Part shown: piece after piece, positions 6,498 to 14,009 of the stretch | Layout: every line of letters starts with the position of its first letter | Numbering within the stretch: the stretch's first letter is position 1 | From: a virus | Length of the DNA stretch: 64,000 bases | IMG/VR virus record: IMGVR_UViG_3300025585_000039 | Span: 1 to 64,000 of that record | Strand: one strand, 5' to 3' | Notes under the pieces: model-generated | Told to the model about the DNA's origin: nothing | Seen by the model: the letters and a program-made list of their open reading frames with translations, nothing else | Database searches by the model: none | Position numbers and translations under genes: made by a program

Positions 6498-7154
6498 ATG
6501 GATAAGATTTATCTTTTATTTTCTGCTACTCCTCGTTCTGGCAATACTTTTTTGAGTAGATGTTTAAGTACCGCCATTGAGTTAAATCCAAAATCAATAG
6601 ATATGAGAGTTTCATCACACTTACATAGCCCAGCAATTTTGGCTTTTGATCAAACTGATGAAGTGAAGACCTATACACTATTTAGAAATCCAGAAGATAC
6701 TGTGATATCTTCAACAATTCATAAAATTTTTTTTCAGAAGGGTCCAGATTATAGTTTTACTGGAGATATGTCGTCAGTGTATTACAATATTAATAGGGCT
6801 GTAAATGAATATATGGAGTTTTTAGAATTTCAAAACAAGCACAATAAAGCAACTGTAATCATGTTTGATAAATTAAAATCTGATCCAAACTCTGTTATTA
6901 AACAAATATTTGATGATTGTAATGCTGCATATGTAAATGAAATTTCTGCAGACAATATCATGCAGGGAATTCAAAATGAAGATAAAAAATTATATACTTC
7001 TGGAACTGGTGATTTTTCTAAAGCACCTTATCATACTCCACACAATATTGAAAAGAATCCAATATATGATAGATTAAAAAAGGAACTTCCTTATATTACT
7101 ATTTATCAAAATTTAAAATCTTTATATGATGAAATGGTTAAGAAATATGGATAA
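6498..7154 (+). CDS. PAPS-dependent sulfotransferase-like protein, copy 1
   Basis: A 218-aa protein with the two hallmark motifs of cytosolic-type sulfotransferases: the 5'-phosphosulfate loop ATPRSGNTFLS (residues 10-20) and the 3'-phosphate motif FRNPEDTVIS (62-71). Such enzymes move sulfonate from PAPS to hydroxyl or amine groups. The acceptor is unknown. The leaderless start follows TGA-TACACT by 6 nt. A second sulfotransferase-like gene overlaps its 3' end and a third lies at 10594. An APS-kinase-like enzyme that could supply PAPS is at 21312-22073. Confidence 0.75.
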   Translation: MDKIYLLFSATPRSGNTFLSRCLSTAIELNPKSIDMRVSSHLHSPAILAFDQTDEVKTYTLFRNPEDTVISSTIHKIFFQKGPDYSFTGDMSSVYYNINRAVNEYMEFLEFQNKHNKATVIMFDKLKSDPNSVIKQIFDDCNAAYVNEISADNIMQGIQNEDKKLYTSGTGDFSKAPYHTPHNIEKNPIYDRLKKELPYITIYQNLKSLYDEMVKKYG

Positions 7155-7704
7155 AACATTAGTTTTTACTCCACCAAGAACTGGAAGGAATTTACTGCAT
7201 ATAGGATTTTTATATTGTACCAAAGTATCTTTACAAACTAATAATTCAGAACCAAATTTAAATTTATCACCATACAATTTAGTATTTAGTATTGCTAGAG
7301 ATCCCAAAGATTCTGTTGCATCGCTATCGACAATGATTAAAGAAAAGCCAGATGTTTCACTAATGCAAGATATTCAATCAGCAACCAATCATTATAATAG
7401 TTTTATGGAAACAATTAAAAACAACGATGTAGTTATTTATAAGTATGATGATCTAGTTAATAAAACAAAAATAGTTTTTTACGATGTTGCAAAAAAAATG
7501 AATGTTGATATAGAAAGAGAATATGATAGCAATAACATTTTAGAAAAGGTAATGGAATTTGATAATAATAATCCATTTGGATATAAAAAATCTTTTGTTG
7601 GTTCGCCACGATATTTGGAAGTAATGAAAAATATTGATGAAATAGATTTTACAATGTCTTATAGTTTATACAATGATGCAATTTCACGCTCAGTAAAACT
7701 ATAG
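7147..7704 (+). CDS. PAPS-dependent sulfotransferase-like protein, copy 2
   Basis: A 185-aa protein with the loop TPPRTGRNLL (residues 8-17) and the 3'-phosphate motif IARDPKDSVASL (49-60). It is shorter than typical sulfotransferases (about 250-300 aa), so it is a compact version. ATG 7147 overlaps the end of copy 1; another ATG 21 nt upstream is possible. Divergence between the copies suggests different acceptors. Confidence 0.7.
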   Translation: MDKTLVFTPPRTGRNLLHIGFLYCTKVSLQTNNSEPNLNLSPYNLVFSIARDPKDSVASLSTMIKEKPDVSLMQDIQSATNHYNSFMETIKNNDVVIYKYDDLVNKTKIVFYDVAKKMNVDIEREYDSNNILEKVMEFDNNNPFGYKKSFVGSPRYLEVMKNIDEIDFTMSYSLYNDAISRSVKL

Positions 7705-7733
7705 TTGACATCAACTGGCTTTTAGTGTATACT
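7705..7733 (+). promoter_or_regulatory. leaderless promoter
   Basis: TTGACA (7705-7710), 17 nt, TATACT (7728-7733), 6 nt, ATG at 7740. It begins a chain of ATGA-coupled small genes ending with the CDGSH protein. Confidence 0.8.
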
Positions 7734-7739
7734 TATTAT

Positions 7740-7847
7740 ATGAATAATCAAGTAACCTATTTACACCCATTATGGATATTGGCAGGTTTTGTTGTTGGCT
7801 GGATAGTCTGTTATATTCAAATGAAATATGGCAAAGACAATAAATAG
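7740..7847 (+). CDS. single-pass membrane peptide
   Basis: A 35-aa protein with one hydrophobic segment (residues 12-26, WILAGFVVGWIVCYI) and a basic tail. It is leaderless after TATACT. The next gene overlaps its 3' end by 20 nt. Function is unknown; size and topology would fit a small inner-membrane or lysis-related peptide. Confidence 0.5.
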   Translation: MNNQVTYLHPLWILAGFVVGWIVCYIQMKYGKDNK

Positions 7848-7941
7848 ACTTGTCATTTGCCCAATCTGCAAACGTGAGATTGAGGTTCGATCTGACTTTG
7901 CACATTTAACATTAAGTAGACACCTTAAGGAACACAAATGA
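7828..7941 (+). CDS. C2H2-like zinc finger mini-protein
   Basis: A 37-aa protein with CPIC at residues 10-13, a hydrophobic spacer (F..L..L) and H-x4-H near the C-terminus (RHLKEH). The spacing matches a classical C2H2 finger, which is unusual in bacterial viruses but known in small actinophage proteins. It is linked to the next gene by an ATGA overlap. Confidence 0.55.
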   Translation: MAKTINRLVICPICKREIEVRSDFAHLTLSRHLKEHK

Positions 7942-8105
7942 AAAAATATTATGTAGATCATCCTGAGAAGGAAGATTATGAAATTGAAATACCTAAACAG
8001 ATAGTAGATAAAATAAATAGAGATCATATGGTAAAAACATTTTATTGGTCTATTGGCATTTTATGTACTATTATTGGATTTTTGTTAGGAGTTTTGGCAA
8101 CATGA
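7938..8105 (+). CDS. small membrane protein
   Basis: A 55-aa protein with an acidic and basic N-terminal half and a C-terminal hydrophobic span (FYWSIGILCTIIGFLLGVL). It is tail-anchored by appearance. ATGA overlaps occur at both ends. No function is assigned. Confidence 0.55.
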   Translation: MKKYYVDHPEKEDYEIEIPKQIVDKINRDHMVKTFYWSIGILCTIIGFLLGVLAT

Positions 8106-8245
8106 AAAAGAATCTTATTATAGTTTTTACAGCATTTGTAGGAATTTTTGTTTCATTATTTATTTATGCTGCTGCCACCTTGACACGATTGCTAGATTCA
8201 GATATACTTGATATATCCGAAGATGACGATGAGGAATACTTCTAA
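8102..8245 (+). CDS. small membrane protein with acidic tail
   Basis: A 47-aa protein with a basic start (MKKN), a hydrophobic span to about residue 28, and a very acidic C-terminus (SEDDDEEYF). The start at 8102 was chosen over an ATG at 8045 because of the ATGA overlap. The stop shares a base with the next ATG (TAATG). Confidence 0.55.
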   Translation: MKKNLIIVFTAFVGIFVSLFIYAAATLTRLLDSDILDISEDDDEEYF

Positions 8246-8727
8246 TGCAAACATTTTTACCAGGTTCAGACTACGAATACTCAGCACAAGTATTGGATAA
8301 CAAACGACTTAACAAACAAATTCTTGAGGGCTATCAGATTCTCAAAGTTTTATCTGGTGCTTCACCTTCTGGTGCTTGGCGTAATCATCCAGCAGTTCTT
8401 ATGTGGAAAAATGCTGAACGCTCCCTTATAAATTATATCGATCACATGGTCTATGAGGCTGAATGGCGTGGTATTAAAACCGACAAGAACGTATCTAACC
8501 TTAGAGAACTTCAACGTTCTCATGGGCATTTGTGGGGAGATAATGAGCCTGTATGGGCTAAGCCACAGCATGTACAACGTGTAACTGCAACACATAGGGC
8601 AAACCTTTACAGAAAAGATCCTATTATTTATGCCTCTTTTGCTTCTGCTAAAGATGATGCATTTAATGTACCTTGTTGTGATCGATGCTTGTATTATTGG
8701 GCAACACATAAGGAGCAAAATGTTTAA
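8245..8727 (+). CDS. pyrimidine-dimer glycosylase-like (T4 EndoV-like) protein
   Basis: A 160-aa protein whose N-terminus, MQTFLPGSDYEYSAQVLDNKRLNKQ, with ILEGYQILKVLSG and RNHPAVLMWK, fits a family often annotated in actinobacteria and their phages as pyrimidine dimer DNA glycosylase. Family members share a helical fold that flips and excises UV-damaged bases. A C-terminal CDRCLYYW may be metal-related. The identification comes from pattern recognition and is moderate. It is coupled to the genes on either side. Confidence 0.5.
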   Translation: MQTFLPGSDYEYSAQVLDNKRLNKQILEGYQILKVLSGASPSGAWRNHPAVLMWKNAERSLINYIDHMVYEAEWRGIKTDKNVSNLRELQRSHGHLWGDNEPVWAKPQHVQRVTATHRANLYRKDPIIYASFASAKDDAFNVPCCDRCLYYWATHKEQNV

Positions 8728-8923
8728 GAATGATGAATGGGTATTATTGGTTGATCAACAAATACCTGCCCAAATTACCAAAATAGAAGTTCATACAGTA
8801 GAACTTAAATTACAAGATGGAAAAACCATCATTACAAACATTGATAATATTAAGAAAAAGAAAAATTGCACCTGCACCAGATCTAAAAAATATCCATTTT
8901 GTGATGGATCGCATTCTTCTTAA
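8720..8923 (+). CDS. CDGSH iron-sulfur domain protein
   Basis: A 67-aa protein whose C-terminus, CTCTRSKKYPFCDGSH, matches the CDGSH signature C-x-C-x2-(S/T)-x3-P-x-C-D-G-(S/A/T)-H exactly. These domains bind a labile [2Fe-2S] cluster through three Cys and one His. The N-terminal half is a small beta-rich segment (WVLLVDQQIPAQI). The start overlaps the previous stop by 8 nt. A phage copy suggests redox or Fe-S handling during infection; the partner is unknown. Confidence 0.8.
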   Translation: MFKNDEWVLLVDQQIPAQITKIEVHTVELKLQDGKTIITNIDNIKKKKNCTCTRSKKYPFCDGSHSS

Positions 8924-8930
8924 TCAATAA

Positions 8931-9001
8931 TCTCTCATGGTGTAATGGCAGCACAGAGGCCTTTGAAGCCTTTAGTTTTAGTTCGAGTCTAGATGAGAGA
9001 A
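8931..9001 (+). tRNA. tRNA-Gln (TTG)
   Basis: The acceptor stem TCTCTCA/TGAGAGA closes a cloverleaf. The anticodon stem GAGGC/GCCTT encloses loop CTTTGAA with anticodon TTG. The T arm carries TTCGAGT. No CCA is encoded. It reads CAA, an AT-biased codon. Confidence 0.9.
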
Positions 9002-9004
9002 CAA

Positions 9005-9077
9005 GCCCTTGTAACCCAGCGGTAGAGGTGGTGGACTTAAAATTCATTCAGCGTTGGTTCGAATCCAACCAGGGGCA
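9005..9077 (+). tRNA. tRNA-Leu (TAA)-like
   Basis: The acceptor is GCCCTTG/CAGGGGC. The anticodon loop CTTAAAA gives TAA (reads UUA). The T arm GTTGG/CCAAC contains TTCGAAT. The variable region is only about 5 nt, whereas bacterial leucine tRNAs normally have a long variable arm, so the charging identity should be checked. Confidence 0.75.
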
Positions 9078-9080
9078 CTA

Positions 9081-9154
9081 TACCTCCATAACTCAGCGGA
9101 AGAGTAACTGCCTTCTAAGCAGTAAGTCGTAGGTTCGAATCCTACTGGGGGTAC
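9081..9154 (+). tRNA. tRNA-Arg (TCT)
   Basis: The acceptor is TACCTCC/GGGGGTA. The anticodon stem ACTGC/GCAGT has loop CTTCTAA, anticodon TCT, reading AGA. The last 13 bases overlap the 3' end of the convergent methyltransferase gene. Confidence 0.9.
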
Positions 9155-9891
9155 TCATCTTCAAAATATCTAGATAGGTATATGTTAGGAATTCCTGCAT
9201 CATTAAATGAATAATAGGCAACTTTCCAATCTCTGTTTGTATCTAAAAATTGAGTAACTGCCTGCATAACTTCACATACATAAAGTGGATCATTTAAACT
9301 TAAAGTGTAATCATCTATTCCAATTATTCCAGTTGTTTTGGTTAGTTGTGCTGAATACAAAATTTCGTTATATGTATTAAAAAACTCATGATTTGAATCT
9401 ATATAAATAAAATCAAATTTATCATTATTATTTGTTCCCAAAAAATTTGTAGGAAGCACCTTCCTAGAATACCCTTGAAGAATCTCAACATTATTTTTAT
9501 TTTGAAATCTTTGTTTAACAAATTCTAAATTTGTTTCTCTATTAAATCTTCGATTTCCATCTAATGACATTTCATCAATATTATTAAAAGGATCTACAAG
9601 AACTAATTTATTTATCTTTAAATTATTATACATAAGTTCGGCAAAGTCACCAGCCATAACTCCAACTTCCATTACATTTAAAGATCTCTGAGTATTTTGT
9701 AAAACATCTATAATACTTTCTCGTTTTTCTAAAATTTTTGTACCACGTGTTTGTGCAGGGGATATGGACCTAATTTGTTTAGTACTGGTAAGAGGAAATT
9801 TTGGTTTGCCACAATCACAAGTACATAACTCGCCATTATTTTCCATGCTTTGCTTGACCATTTCTTCACGCATTGCTACTATTTTATCCAT
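9142..9891 (-). CDS. class I SAM-dependent methyltransferase-like protein
   Basis: A 249-aa protein with motif I as VMEVGVMAGDFAELM (about residues 72-86), an acidic strand end LVDPFN, and FDFIYIDSNHEFF (about 165-177), the pattern of Methyltransf_24-type O-methyltransferases. The N-terminus has a CTCDCGK segment. The substrate is unknown. A second member of similar design is at 11285. The start is leaderless behind TGG-TATAAT, divergent from the oxygenase at 9927. Confidence 0.7.
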   Translation of the reverse strand: MDKIVAMREEMVKQSMENNGELCTCDCGKPKFPLTSTKQIRSISPAQTRGTKILEKRESIIDVLQNTQRSLNVMEVGVMAGDFAELMYNNLKINKLVLVDPFNNIDEMSLDGNRRFNRETNLEFVKQRFQNKNNVEILQGYSRKVLPTNFLGTNNNDKFDFIYIDSNHEFFNTYNEILYSAQLTKTTGIIGIDDYTLSLNDPLYVCEVMQAVTQFLDTNRDWKVAYYSFNDAGIPNIYLSRYFEDEYPQ

Positions 9892-9897
9892 CTAACC

Positions 9898-9920
9898 ATT
9901 ATACCAAACTATGGTAGAAT
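9898..9920. promoter_or_regulatory. divergent extended -10 promoter pair
   Basis: On the minus strand TGG-TATAAT (complement of 9898-9903) lies 6 nt before the ATG at 9891. On the plus strand TGG-TAGAAT (9915-9920) lies 6 nt before the ATG at 9927. Neither has a good -35; the extended TGn elements replace it. Confidence 0.7.
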
Positions 9921-9926
9921 AGATAC

Positions 9927-10592
9927 ATGCATCCATTAACACCAGATTGGTATAGACCAAGATCAGAACTAAAAAAGATAGATAATATCAGTGCAATCAT
10001 AGGTACTGGGGTAGACAACATTAAAGTAATAGAAAATTTCATTTCCGATGAAGAATGTGCTACAGCAATGAAAATTATTTCTAATCTTCCAGTCAATTTT
10101 GAAGCAACACACTCATACCCAATTCATACACACAAAGATTATCGTGGACCATATGAAAATGAAAAAGCATTTGGCATTATGATGGGTAAAAGGATGGTTG
10201 AAACTGCTGAAAAATTATATGGACTTACATTAGTCCGTGATCAAATGTTTTTATATATAGTTCATCCAAAAGGTACATATATTGATCCTCATACAGATAT
10301 CTTAGATATTGATAATCCAGATTATGAAAATGATACATATGAATCACAATTAGAACGTTTTCCATATTTATGGAGCGGTCACTTATCAATACTTACTTAT
10401 TTAAATGATGAATATGAGGGTGGAGAATTATATTTTCCAGAATTAGATTATGCTATTAGACCTAAAAAGGGAATGATTATTACGTTCCCTGGAAATTTAC
10501 ACTATGTTCATGGTGTGGCACCAATTACTGAGGGCGTTAGATATACATTATCTCAATGGTCAAAGTTTGTAGATTTTAAACCAAGGGGATAA
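9927..10592 (+). CDS. prolyl-4-hydroxylase-like 2OG/Fe(II) oxygenase
   Basis: A 221-aa protein with the family core: HTD (in DPHTDILD, about residues 117-119), LSILTYLNDEYEGGELYFP, KKGMIITFP, the distal His in HYVHGV and the Arg in GVRYTL. Fe(II) is held by His-x-Asp...His and 2-oxoglutarate by the Arg. The family hydroxylates prolines or other side chains, with an unknown target here. It heads a short operon with a sulfotransferase and a methyltransferase, which suggests that all three act on one substrate. Confidence 0.85.
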   Translation: MHPLTPDWYRPRSELKKIDNISAIIGTGVDNIKVIENFISDEECATAMKIISNLPVNFEATHSYPIHTHKDYRGPYENEKAFGIMMGKRMVETAEKLYGLTLVRDQMFLYIVHPKGTYIDPHTDILDIDNPDYENDTYESQLERFPYLWSGHLSILTYLNDEYEGGELYFPELDYAIRPKKGMIITFPGNLHYVHGVAPITEGVRYTLSQWSKFVDFKPRG

Positions 10593-10593
10593 G

Positions 10594-11292
10594 TTGGATA
10601 AAGTAAGAATCATAATTAATTCTTGTCCAAGAAGTGCACATGCTTGGTTACAAACGGTCTTGATAAATTCACTTAACAGAGATCCTAAAATAAGTTTTGA
10701 TGATATTGAGGATCAATTTATTACAAGAGCAAATACACCAGCAATGTTGTTGGGAAAATTTGATAATGCAATTCAGACAACTATTTTAAGGAGTCCAGAT
10801 CAAATCATTCCATCAGTAGTAACAAAAACAATGGGTGGTTTGGGTGGTACAACAACTGTTGGTGTTGCAATGCCACATGAGCATATGGGCAAATTAGAAT
10901 TAAATAATTTAATTAATCATCAATTCACAGTTTATAAAAGATGGGTAGATGGAGTAGTGCAAAACATTGATAACCTTTATCCATTTACTTTTAATCAGGT
11001 TATTTCTGATATTGAGTTTGTAGTGCAGTCAATAATGGATAATTTTGATGTGGAATACTATCTATATTCAAATGATGAATTGCCAGAATTACTTGACAAG
11101 ATCAATAAACAAATTAGAATACACGATAAAGGTGATGTAGGTTATAATAATGCCACACCTGTTGCAAAAAAGCCAGAAGTGTATTATGATGCTGTAGATA
11201 TTGTTAAAAACAATAAATTGTTGCCACTTGCAATGGAAAATTATAATGATGCTGTAAAAAAAATATACGAAAGGCAAAAACATTATGGCTAA
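10594..11292 (+). CDS. sulfotransferase-like protein, copy 3
   Basis: A 232-aa protein with the phosphosulfate-loop-like NSCPRSAHAWLQ (residues 9-20) and a 3'-phosphate-like ILRSPDQIIPS (64-74). The loop lacks the usual Gly after Ser, so activity is less certain than for copies 1 and 2. The start is TTG at 10594 with AAGGGG upstream, 1 nt after the oxygenase stop. It overlaps the next gene by 8 nt. Confidence 0.6.
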   Translation: MDKVRIIINSCPRSAHAWLQTVLINSLNRDPKISFDDIEDQFITRANTPAMLLGKFDNAIQTTILRSPDQIIPSVVTKTMGGLGGTTTVGVAMPHEHMGKLELNNLINHQFTVYKRWVDGVVQNIDNLYPFTFNQVISDIEFVVQSIMDNFDVEYYLYSNDELPELLDKINKQIRIHDKGDVGYNNATPVAKKPEVYYDAVDIVKNNKLLPLAMENYNDAVKKIYERQKHYG

Positions 11293-11962
11293 AAAACCAG
11301 TAGAAACTCCAAACGGTAAAGACGAAGTTGAGCATTCACCCAAGATTAGTCAAGCACAACTAAATAATGCCAAACTGTATTCTTCTCGTGAAGAATATGC
11401 TAAGGCCTTACCAAAAGGTATCAGGTATTTAGAAGTAGGTGTTGCATGGGGATATTCTGCAGAATTGTTTGCTGGTACAAGTGAGGCATCTAAAATTGAT
11501 TTACTTGATTTGTATAACCAAGATTTGAAGTGCTGGTCTTGGAGACAATTTGGATCTTGTCAGTGTGATGGAATGAAGCATGAATTACTGTACCTGCCAG
11601 AAACACACGAACAATATATTAAAGATAAATTTAAAAACTATAAAAATGTTCGAACATTACAAGGTAATGCCACTGCAGTTATGCAAACGCTAGATGAAGA
11701 ATATGACTTTATTTATATTGATATAACAAATGAAAGAAAAACAACAAAGGCCTGTTTACAACTTGCAAGTGAAAGAACAGCAATAGGTGGTGTTGTTGGT
11801 ATGAATGATTACCTTATTTACGATGGAATAATTGAAGATCAACTTTATGGAACATTTCAAACAGTTAATTGGTTCCTACATCTTCACCCAAATTGGTCTG
11901 TTGATGCATTAGCACTTCATAATTTAGGGTTTTACGATATTTATTTAAAAAGAAATTCCTAA
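11285..11962 (+). CDS. class I methyltransferase-like protein
   Basis: A 225-aa protein with motif I RYLEVGVAWGYSAELF (about residues 48-63), then IDLLDLYN and YDFIYIDITNERK. The architecture matches the gene at 9142, so they are probably distant paralogues. It ends in a 3-nt convergent overlap with the small gene on the opposite strand. The substrate is unknown; the operon context (oxygenase, sulfotransferase) points to small-molecule or glycan decoration. Confidence 0.65.
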   Translation: MAKKPVETPNGKDEVEHSPKISQAQLNNAKLYSSREEYAKALPKGIRYLEVGVAWGYSAELFAGTSEASKIDLLDLYNQDLKCWSWRQFGSCQCDGMKHELLYLPETHEQYIKDKFKNYKNVRTLQGNATAVMQTLDEEYDFIYIDITNERKTTKACLQLASERTAIGGVVGMNDYLIYDGIIEDQLYGTFQTVNWFLHLHPNWSVDALALHNLGFYDIYLKRNS

Positions 11963-12120
11963 GCAGATTTTTCTTTTTTGCCCTTGTATTCACCATATTT
12001 GCCAAGCACAGTTTTAATTGTTCCATCTTTACGAAGACGAACAATCATGCCATTCTTGATTTGAATTGGATTAAATCCATGGTGTTTGCTATAAGATCCT
12101 GATGAACGACGTGATGACAT
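11959..12120 (-). CDS. small basic protein
   Basis: A 53-aa strongly basic protein with a Ser/Arg-rich start (MSSRRSSGSYSKHH) and an ending in KGKKEKSA. The middle, GMIVRLRKDGTIKTVLGKYG, looks like a small beta-barrel or KOW-like strand pair. Nucleic acid binding is possible. It lies 1 nt after the upstream gene and overlaps the stop of the convergent gene. Confidence 0.55.
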   Translation of the reverse strand: MSSRRSSGSYSKHHGFNPIQIKNGMIVRLRKDGTIKTVLGKYGEYKGKKEKSA

Positions 12121-12121
12121 A

Positions 12122-12622
12122 TTACCAACCCTTAACTCTTTCTGTTTTTGATATTACTCTACCAAATCCTTCAAAGACTTTTTTATTTACTGGAACACAA
12201 TTTGGAACCATTTTACCATTCTGTTCTTTCATCCCTCTTTGAACATAGCCATCCCAACAAGGTGATTTCTTATTTAAATCTGGACAACAATCTGATTTCA
12301 TTTCATTTGCTTGACAATCTGGACAAGCATCGCAGCATACATTTAATTTTATACATGTAGCGCAACCACATCCATCATATTGACATTCTATAATGCCTTC
12401 TGTGTTTTGTAATGGTGAAGGAATTGGTGGATTATAATCTCCAATTTCTTGTCCAGTACCGTCAAACTTTCCTCTGGCATCTGGAACATTTGCATATAAT
12501 GCTTGTAAATGATTAACTGCTTTTGCTCTTGTGGGATGACATCCAACCGCTTTTCCCTTATCATCAACTACTGGATAACCAGAGCATCCATGTGATCCTT
12601 TAGCACCAACGTTATATGGCAT
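12122..12622 (-). CDS. Cys-rich protein with phage structural-type motifs
   Basis: A 166-aa protein. The N-terminal segment GYPVVDDKGKAVGCHPT followed by RAKAVNHLQALYA resembles a short motif found in phage head-region proteins. The middle has about ten Cys (QYDGCGCATCIKL, CCDACPDC). The C-terminal segment PCWDGYVQRGMK...NGKMVPNCVP is another recurrent phage motif. Metal binding or disulfides are likely. No enzymatic function is proposed. Its ATG overlaps the stop of dps. Confidence 0.55.
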   Translation of the reverse strand: MPYNVGAKGSHGCSGYPVVDDKGKAVGCHPTRAKAVNHLQALYANVPDARGKFDGTGQEIGDYNPPIPSPLQNTEGIIECQYDGCGCATCIKLNVCCDACPDCQANEMKSDCCPDLNKKSPCWDGYVQRGMKEQNGKMVPNCVPVNKKVFEGFGRVISKTERVKGW

Positions 12623-13071
12623 TAGTCTATCTCATTTTCTTTAAGGATAGATCTCATTTGCCAGGACCACTTTTCATGTTGTGATTGTCTATCAGCAAGG
12701 AAGTTTGCAATACCTTGTTTTTTGGCAGCAGTAGCAATATCAAATGCTGCAATTAATTTTGCTGTTACCATGTCATTTGACATTTTTAAATCTGTAACCA
12801 TTACCATAGGGTCTGATGTAACATCTGTATCTGGAACACTTGTAAGTTCTACAAATCTTGAAAGTCTAAAGGGTGCATAAGAATCTAATGCACGAATATA
12901 TTCTGCTAATGGGTCAATTGCACTATCATAATCACTATAAAGCATTTCAAAGAATGCATGATATTGAGGGAAATCGTCACCTTCTACATTCCAATGAAAT
13001 CCATGCGCTTTGTGTCTTAGGGCAACGGTATCTGCCAAAAGGCTTTTAAGCATTTGAATTAATTCTTCCAC
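12622..13071 (-). CDS. dps: Dps/ferritin-like protein
   Basis: A 149-aa four-helix protein with the Dps ferroxidase pattern HGFHWNVEG (about residues 23-31) followed by D-x3-E and an IDPLAEYIRALD helix. Dps cages oxidise and store Fe(II) with H2O2 and protect DNA. The likely start is a leaderless GTG at 13071, 6 nt after TATAAT (complement of 13078-13083). An upstream GTG at 13086 overlaps the -10. It could sequester iron or protect phage DNA against host oxidative damage. Confidence 0.85.
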   Translation of the reverse strand: MEELIQMLKSLLADTVALRHKAHGFHWNVEGDDFPQYHAFFEMLYSDYDSAIDPLAEYIRALDSYAPFRLSRFVELTSVPDTDVTSDPMVMVTDLKMSNDMVTAKLIAAFDIATAAKKQGIANFLADRQSQHEKWSWQMRSILKENEID

Positions 13072-13085
13072 CCTAATATTATACA

Positions 13086-13355
13086 CTATGGTTCTAAAAA
13101 CCTATTATGTGTCCTAATTCTATGGCAATTGGCACATACTACCTCACATTTGTCTATTTCTTTCAAAATGGCCTTCCAGGAAAAACCATCATGAACCATA
13201 CGTGAGATGTTGTATCTTTTGTCCCTGAGATGATCAAAGTCTAATATGATGTGATTTTTAACGCCACAATCTTTGCAGCCAGCCTTTTCTTTCAATTCAG
13301 CAAGTTTTCTTTTATACTCTTGCTTCTTTGCGTGGTCCAACTTTTTCTCAGACAT
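13086..13355 (-). CDS. HNH endonuclease
   Basis: An 89-aa protein with CKDC (about residues 27-30), FDHLRDKRYNIS, and KCEVVCANCHRIRTH, giving two CxxC zinc knuckles framing an HNH (beta-beta-alpha-metal) site. Small phage HNH proteins often assist terminase or act as homing nucleases. The leaderless ATG at 13355 follows TATAAT (complement of 13363-13368) by 7 nt. A longer frame from 13391 would start before the promoter. Confidence 0.75.
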   Translation of the reverse strand: MSEKKLDHAKKQEYKRKLAELKEKAGCKDCGVKNHIILDFDHLRDKRYNISRMVHDGFSWKAILKEIDKCEVVCANCHRIRTHNRFLEP

Positions 13356-13384
13356 TAATATTATTATACCGCTAAATGTTAAGA

Positions 13385-13467
13385 GCCTCACACAGGTAAT
13401 TCAAGCACGATGGCCCGTTGGTCATATAGATAGGTAACTAATCCATCTCTAAGGTCCTGTGTGAGGC
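13385..13467 (-). ncRNA. candidate structured RNA with 12-bp closing stem
   Basis: Perfect 12-nt inverted repeats, GCCTCACACAGG (13385-13396) and CCTGTGTGAGGC (13456-13467), enclose 59 nt with an inner GATGG/CCATC pair. It lies between hsp20 and the HNH gene, where no protein frame is convincing. It is too long-looped and lacks a T-tract for a simple terminator. It could be a small RNA, a leader element or a protein-binding site. The strand is assumed from the neighbouring genes. Confidence 0.45.
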
Positions 13468-13513
13468 ATACCAGGTATTTAGTGTCGCTGTCTCCCCCGA
13501 CATTTATATTGTA

Positions 13514-13918
13514 CTACTGAATTTCAATAGTCTTTGGTAGTTTATCTTCTGGGATTTGCTTTTCAAGTAGGACATTCAATATACCGTCCTTGAATTCAGC
13601 CCCAACAACTTCAACAAACTCAGGAAGTGTGAAGATATCTGTGAACTTGCGTGTAGCAATTCCTTTATGTAGATACTCTGCACCCTCTGGTAATTCCATC
13701 CCCTTGTTTTCGCCCCTAATTGTAAGTTTGCGATTGTCTAGCGAGATAGAAACATCATCCTTAGTAAATCCAGCCAAAGCAAATGAAAGGATATATTCCT
13801 TATCATTTAATTTGATTTGATTATAAGGTGGATAGTTTGTTGTATTTTGTACCTTTGCAATTGTGCTGAAGGTATTAAAAAATGGATCATTAAAAAGATC
13901 CAGTGCTGATTTAACCAT
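13514..13918 (-). CDS. hsp20: Hsp20/alpha-crystallin small heat shock protein
   Basis: A 134-aa protein with an alpha-crystallin domain from about residue 35: EYILSFALAGFTKDDVSISL, then RKLTIRGE, and the GILNVLLEK signature near the C-terminus. These chaperones hold unfolding proteins. Phage copies are also known in cyanophages, where they may aid capsid assembly. A strong ribosome site (AAAAGGAGAAAAAT before ATG) indicates a leadered transcript. Confidence 0.9.
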   Translation of the reverse strand: MVKSALDLFNDPFFNTFSTIAKVQNTTNYPPYNQIKLNDKEYILSFALAGFTKDDVSISLDNRKLTIRGENKGMELPEGAEYLHKGIATRKFTDIFTLPEFVEVVGAEFKDGILNVLLEKQIPEDKLPKTIEIQ

Positions 13919-14009
13919 ATTTTTCTCCTTTTAAGCGAGTTAAATACCCCCCAATCTGGGCAGGTACTATAATTATAGCATGATATAATGGTAATGTCGA
14001 AAGGTAACT

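Noticed and set aside
13385-13467. the stem-loop as a tRNA or terminator
   Set aside because: No anticodon arm or T arm could be placed, and no T-tract follows; kept only as a candidate structured RNA.
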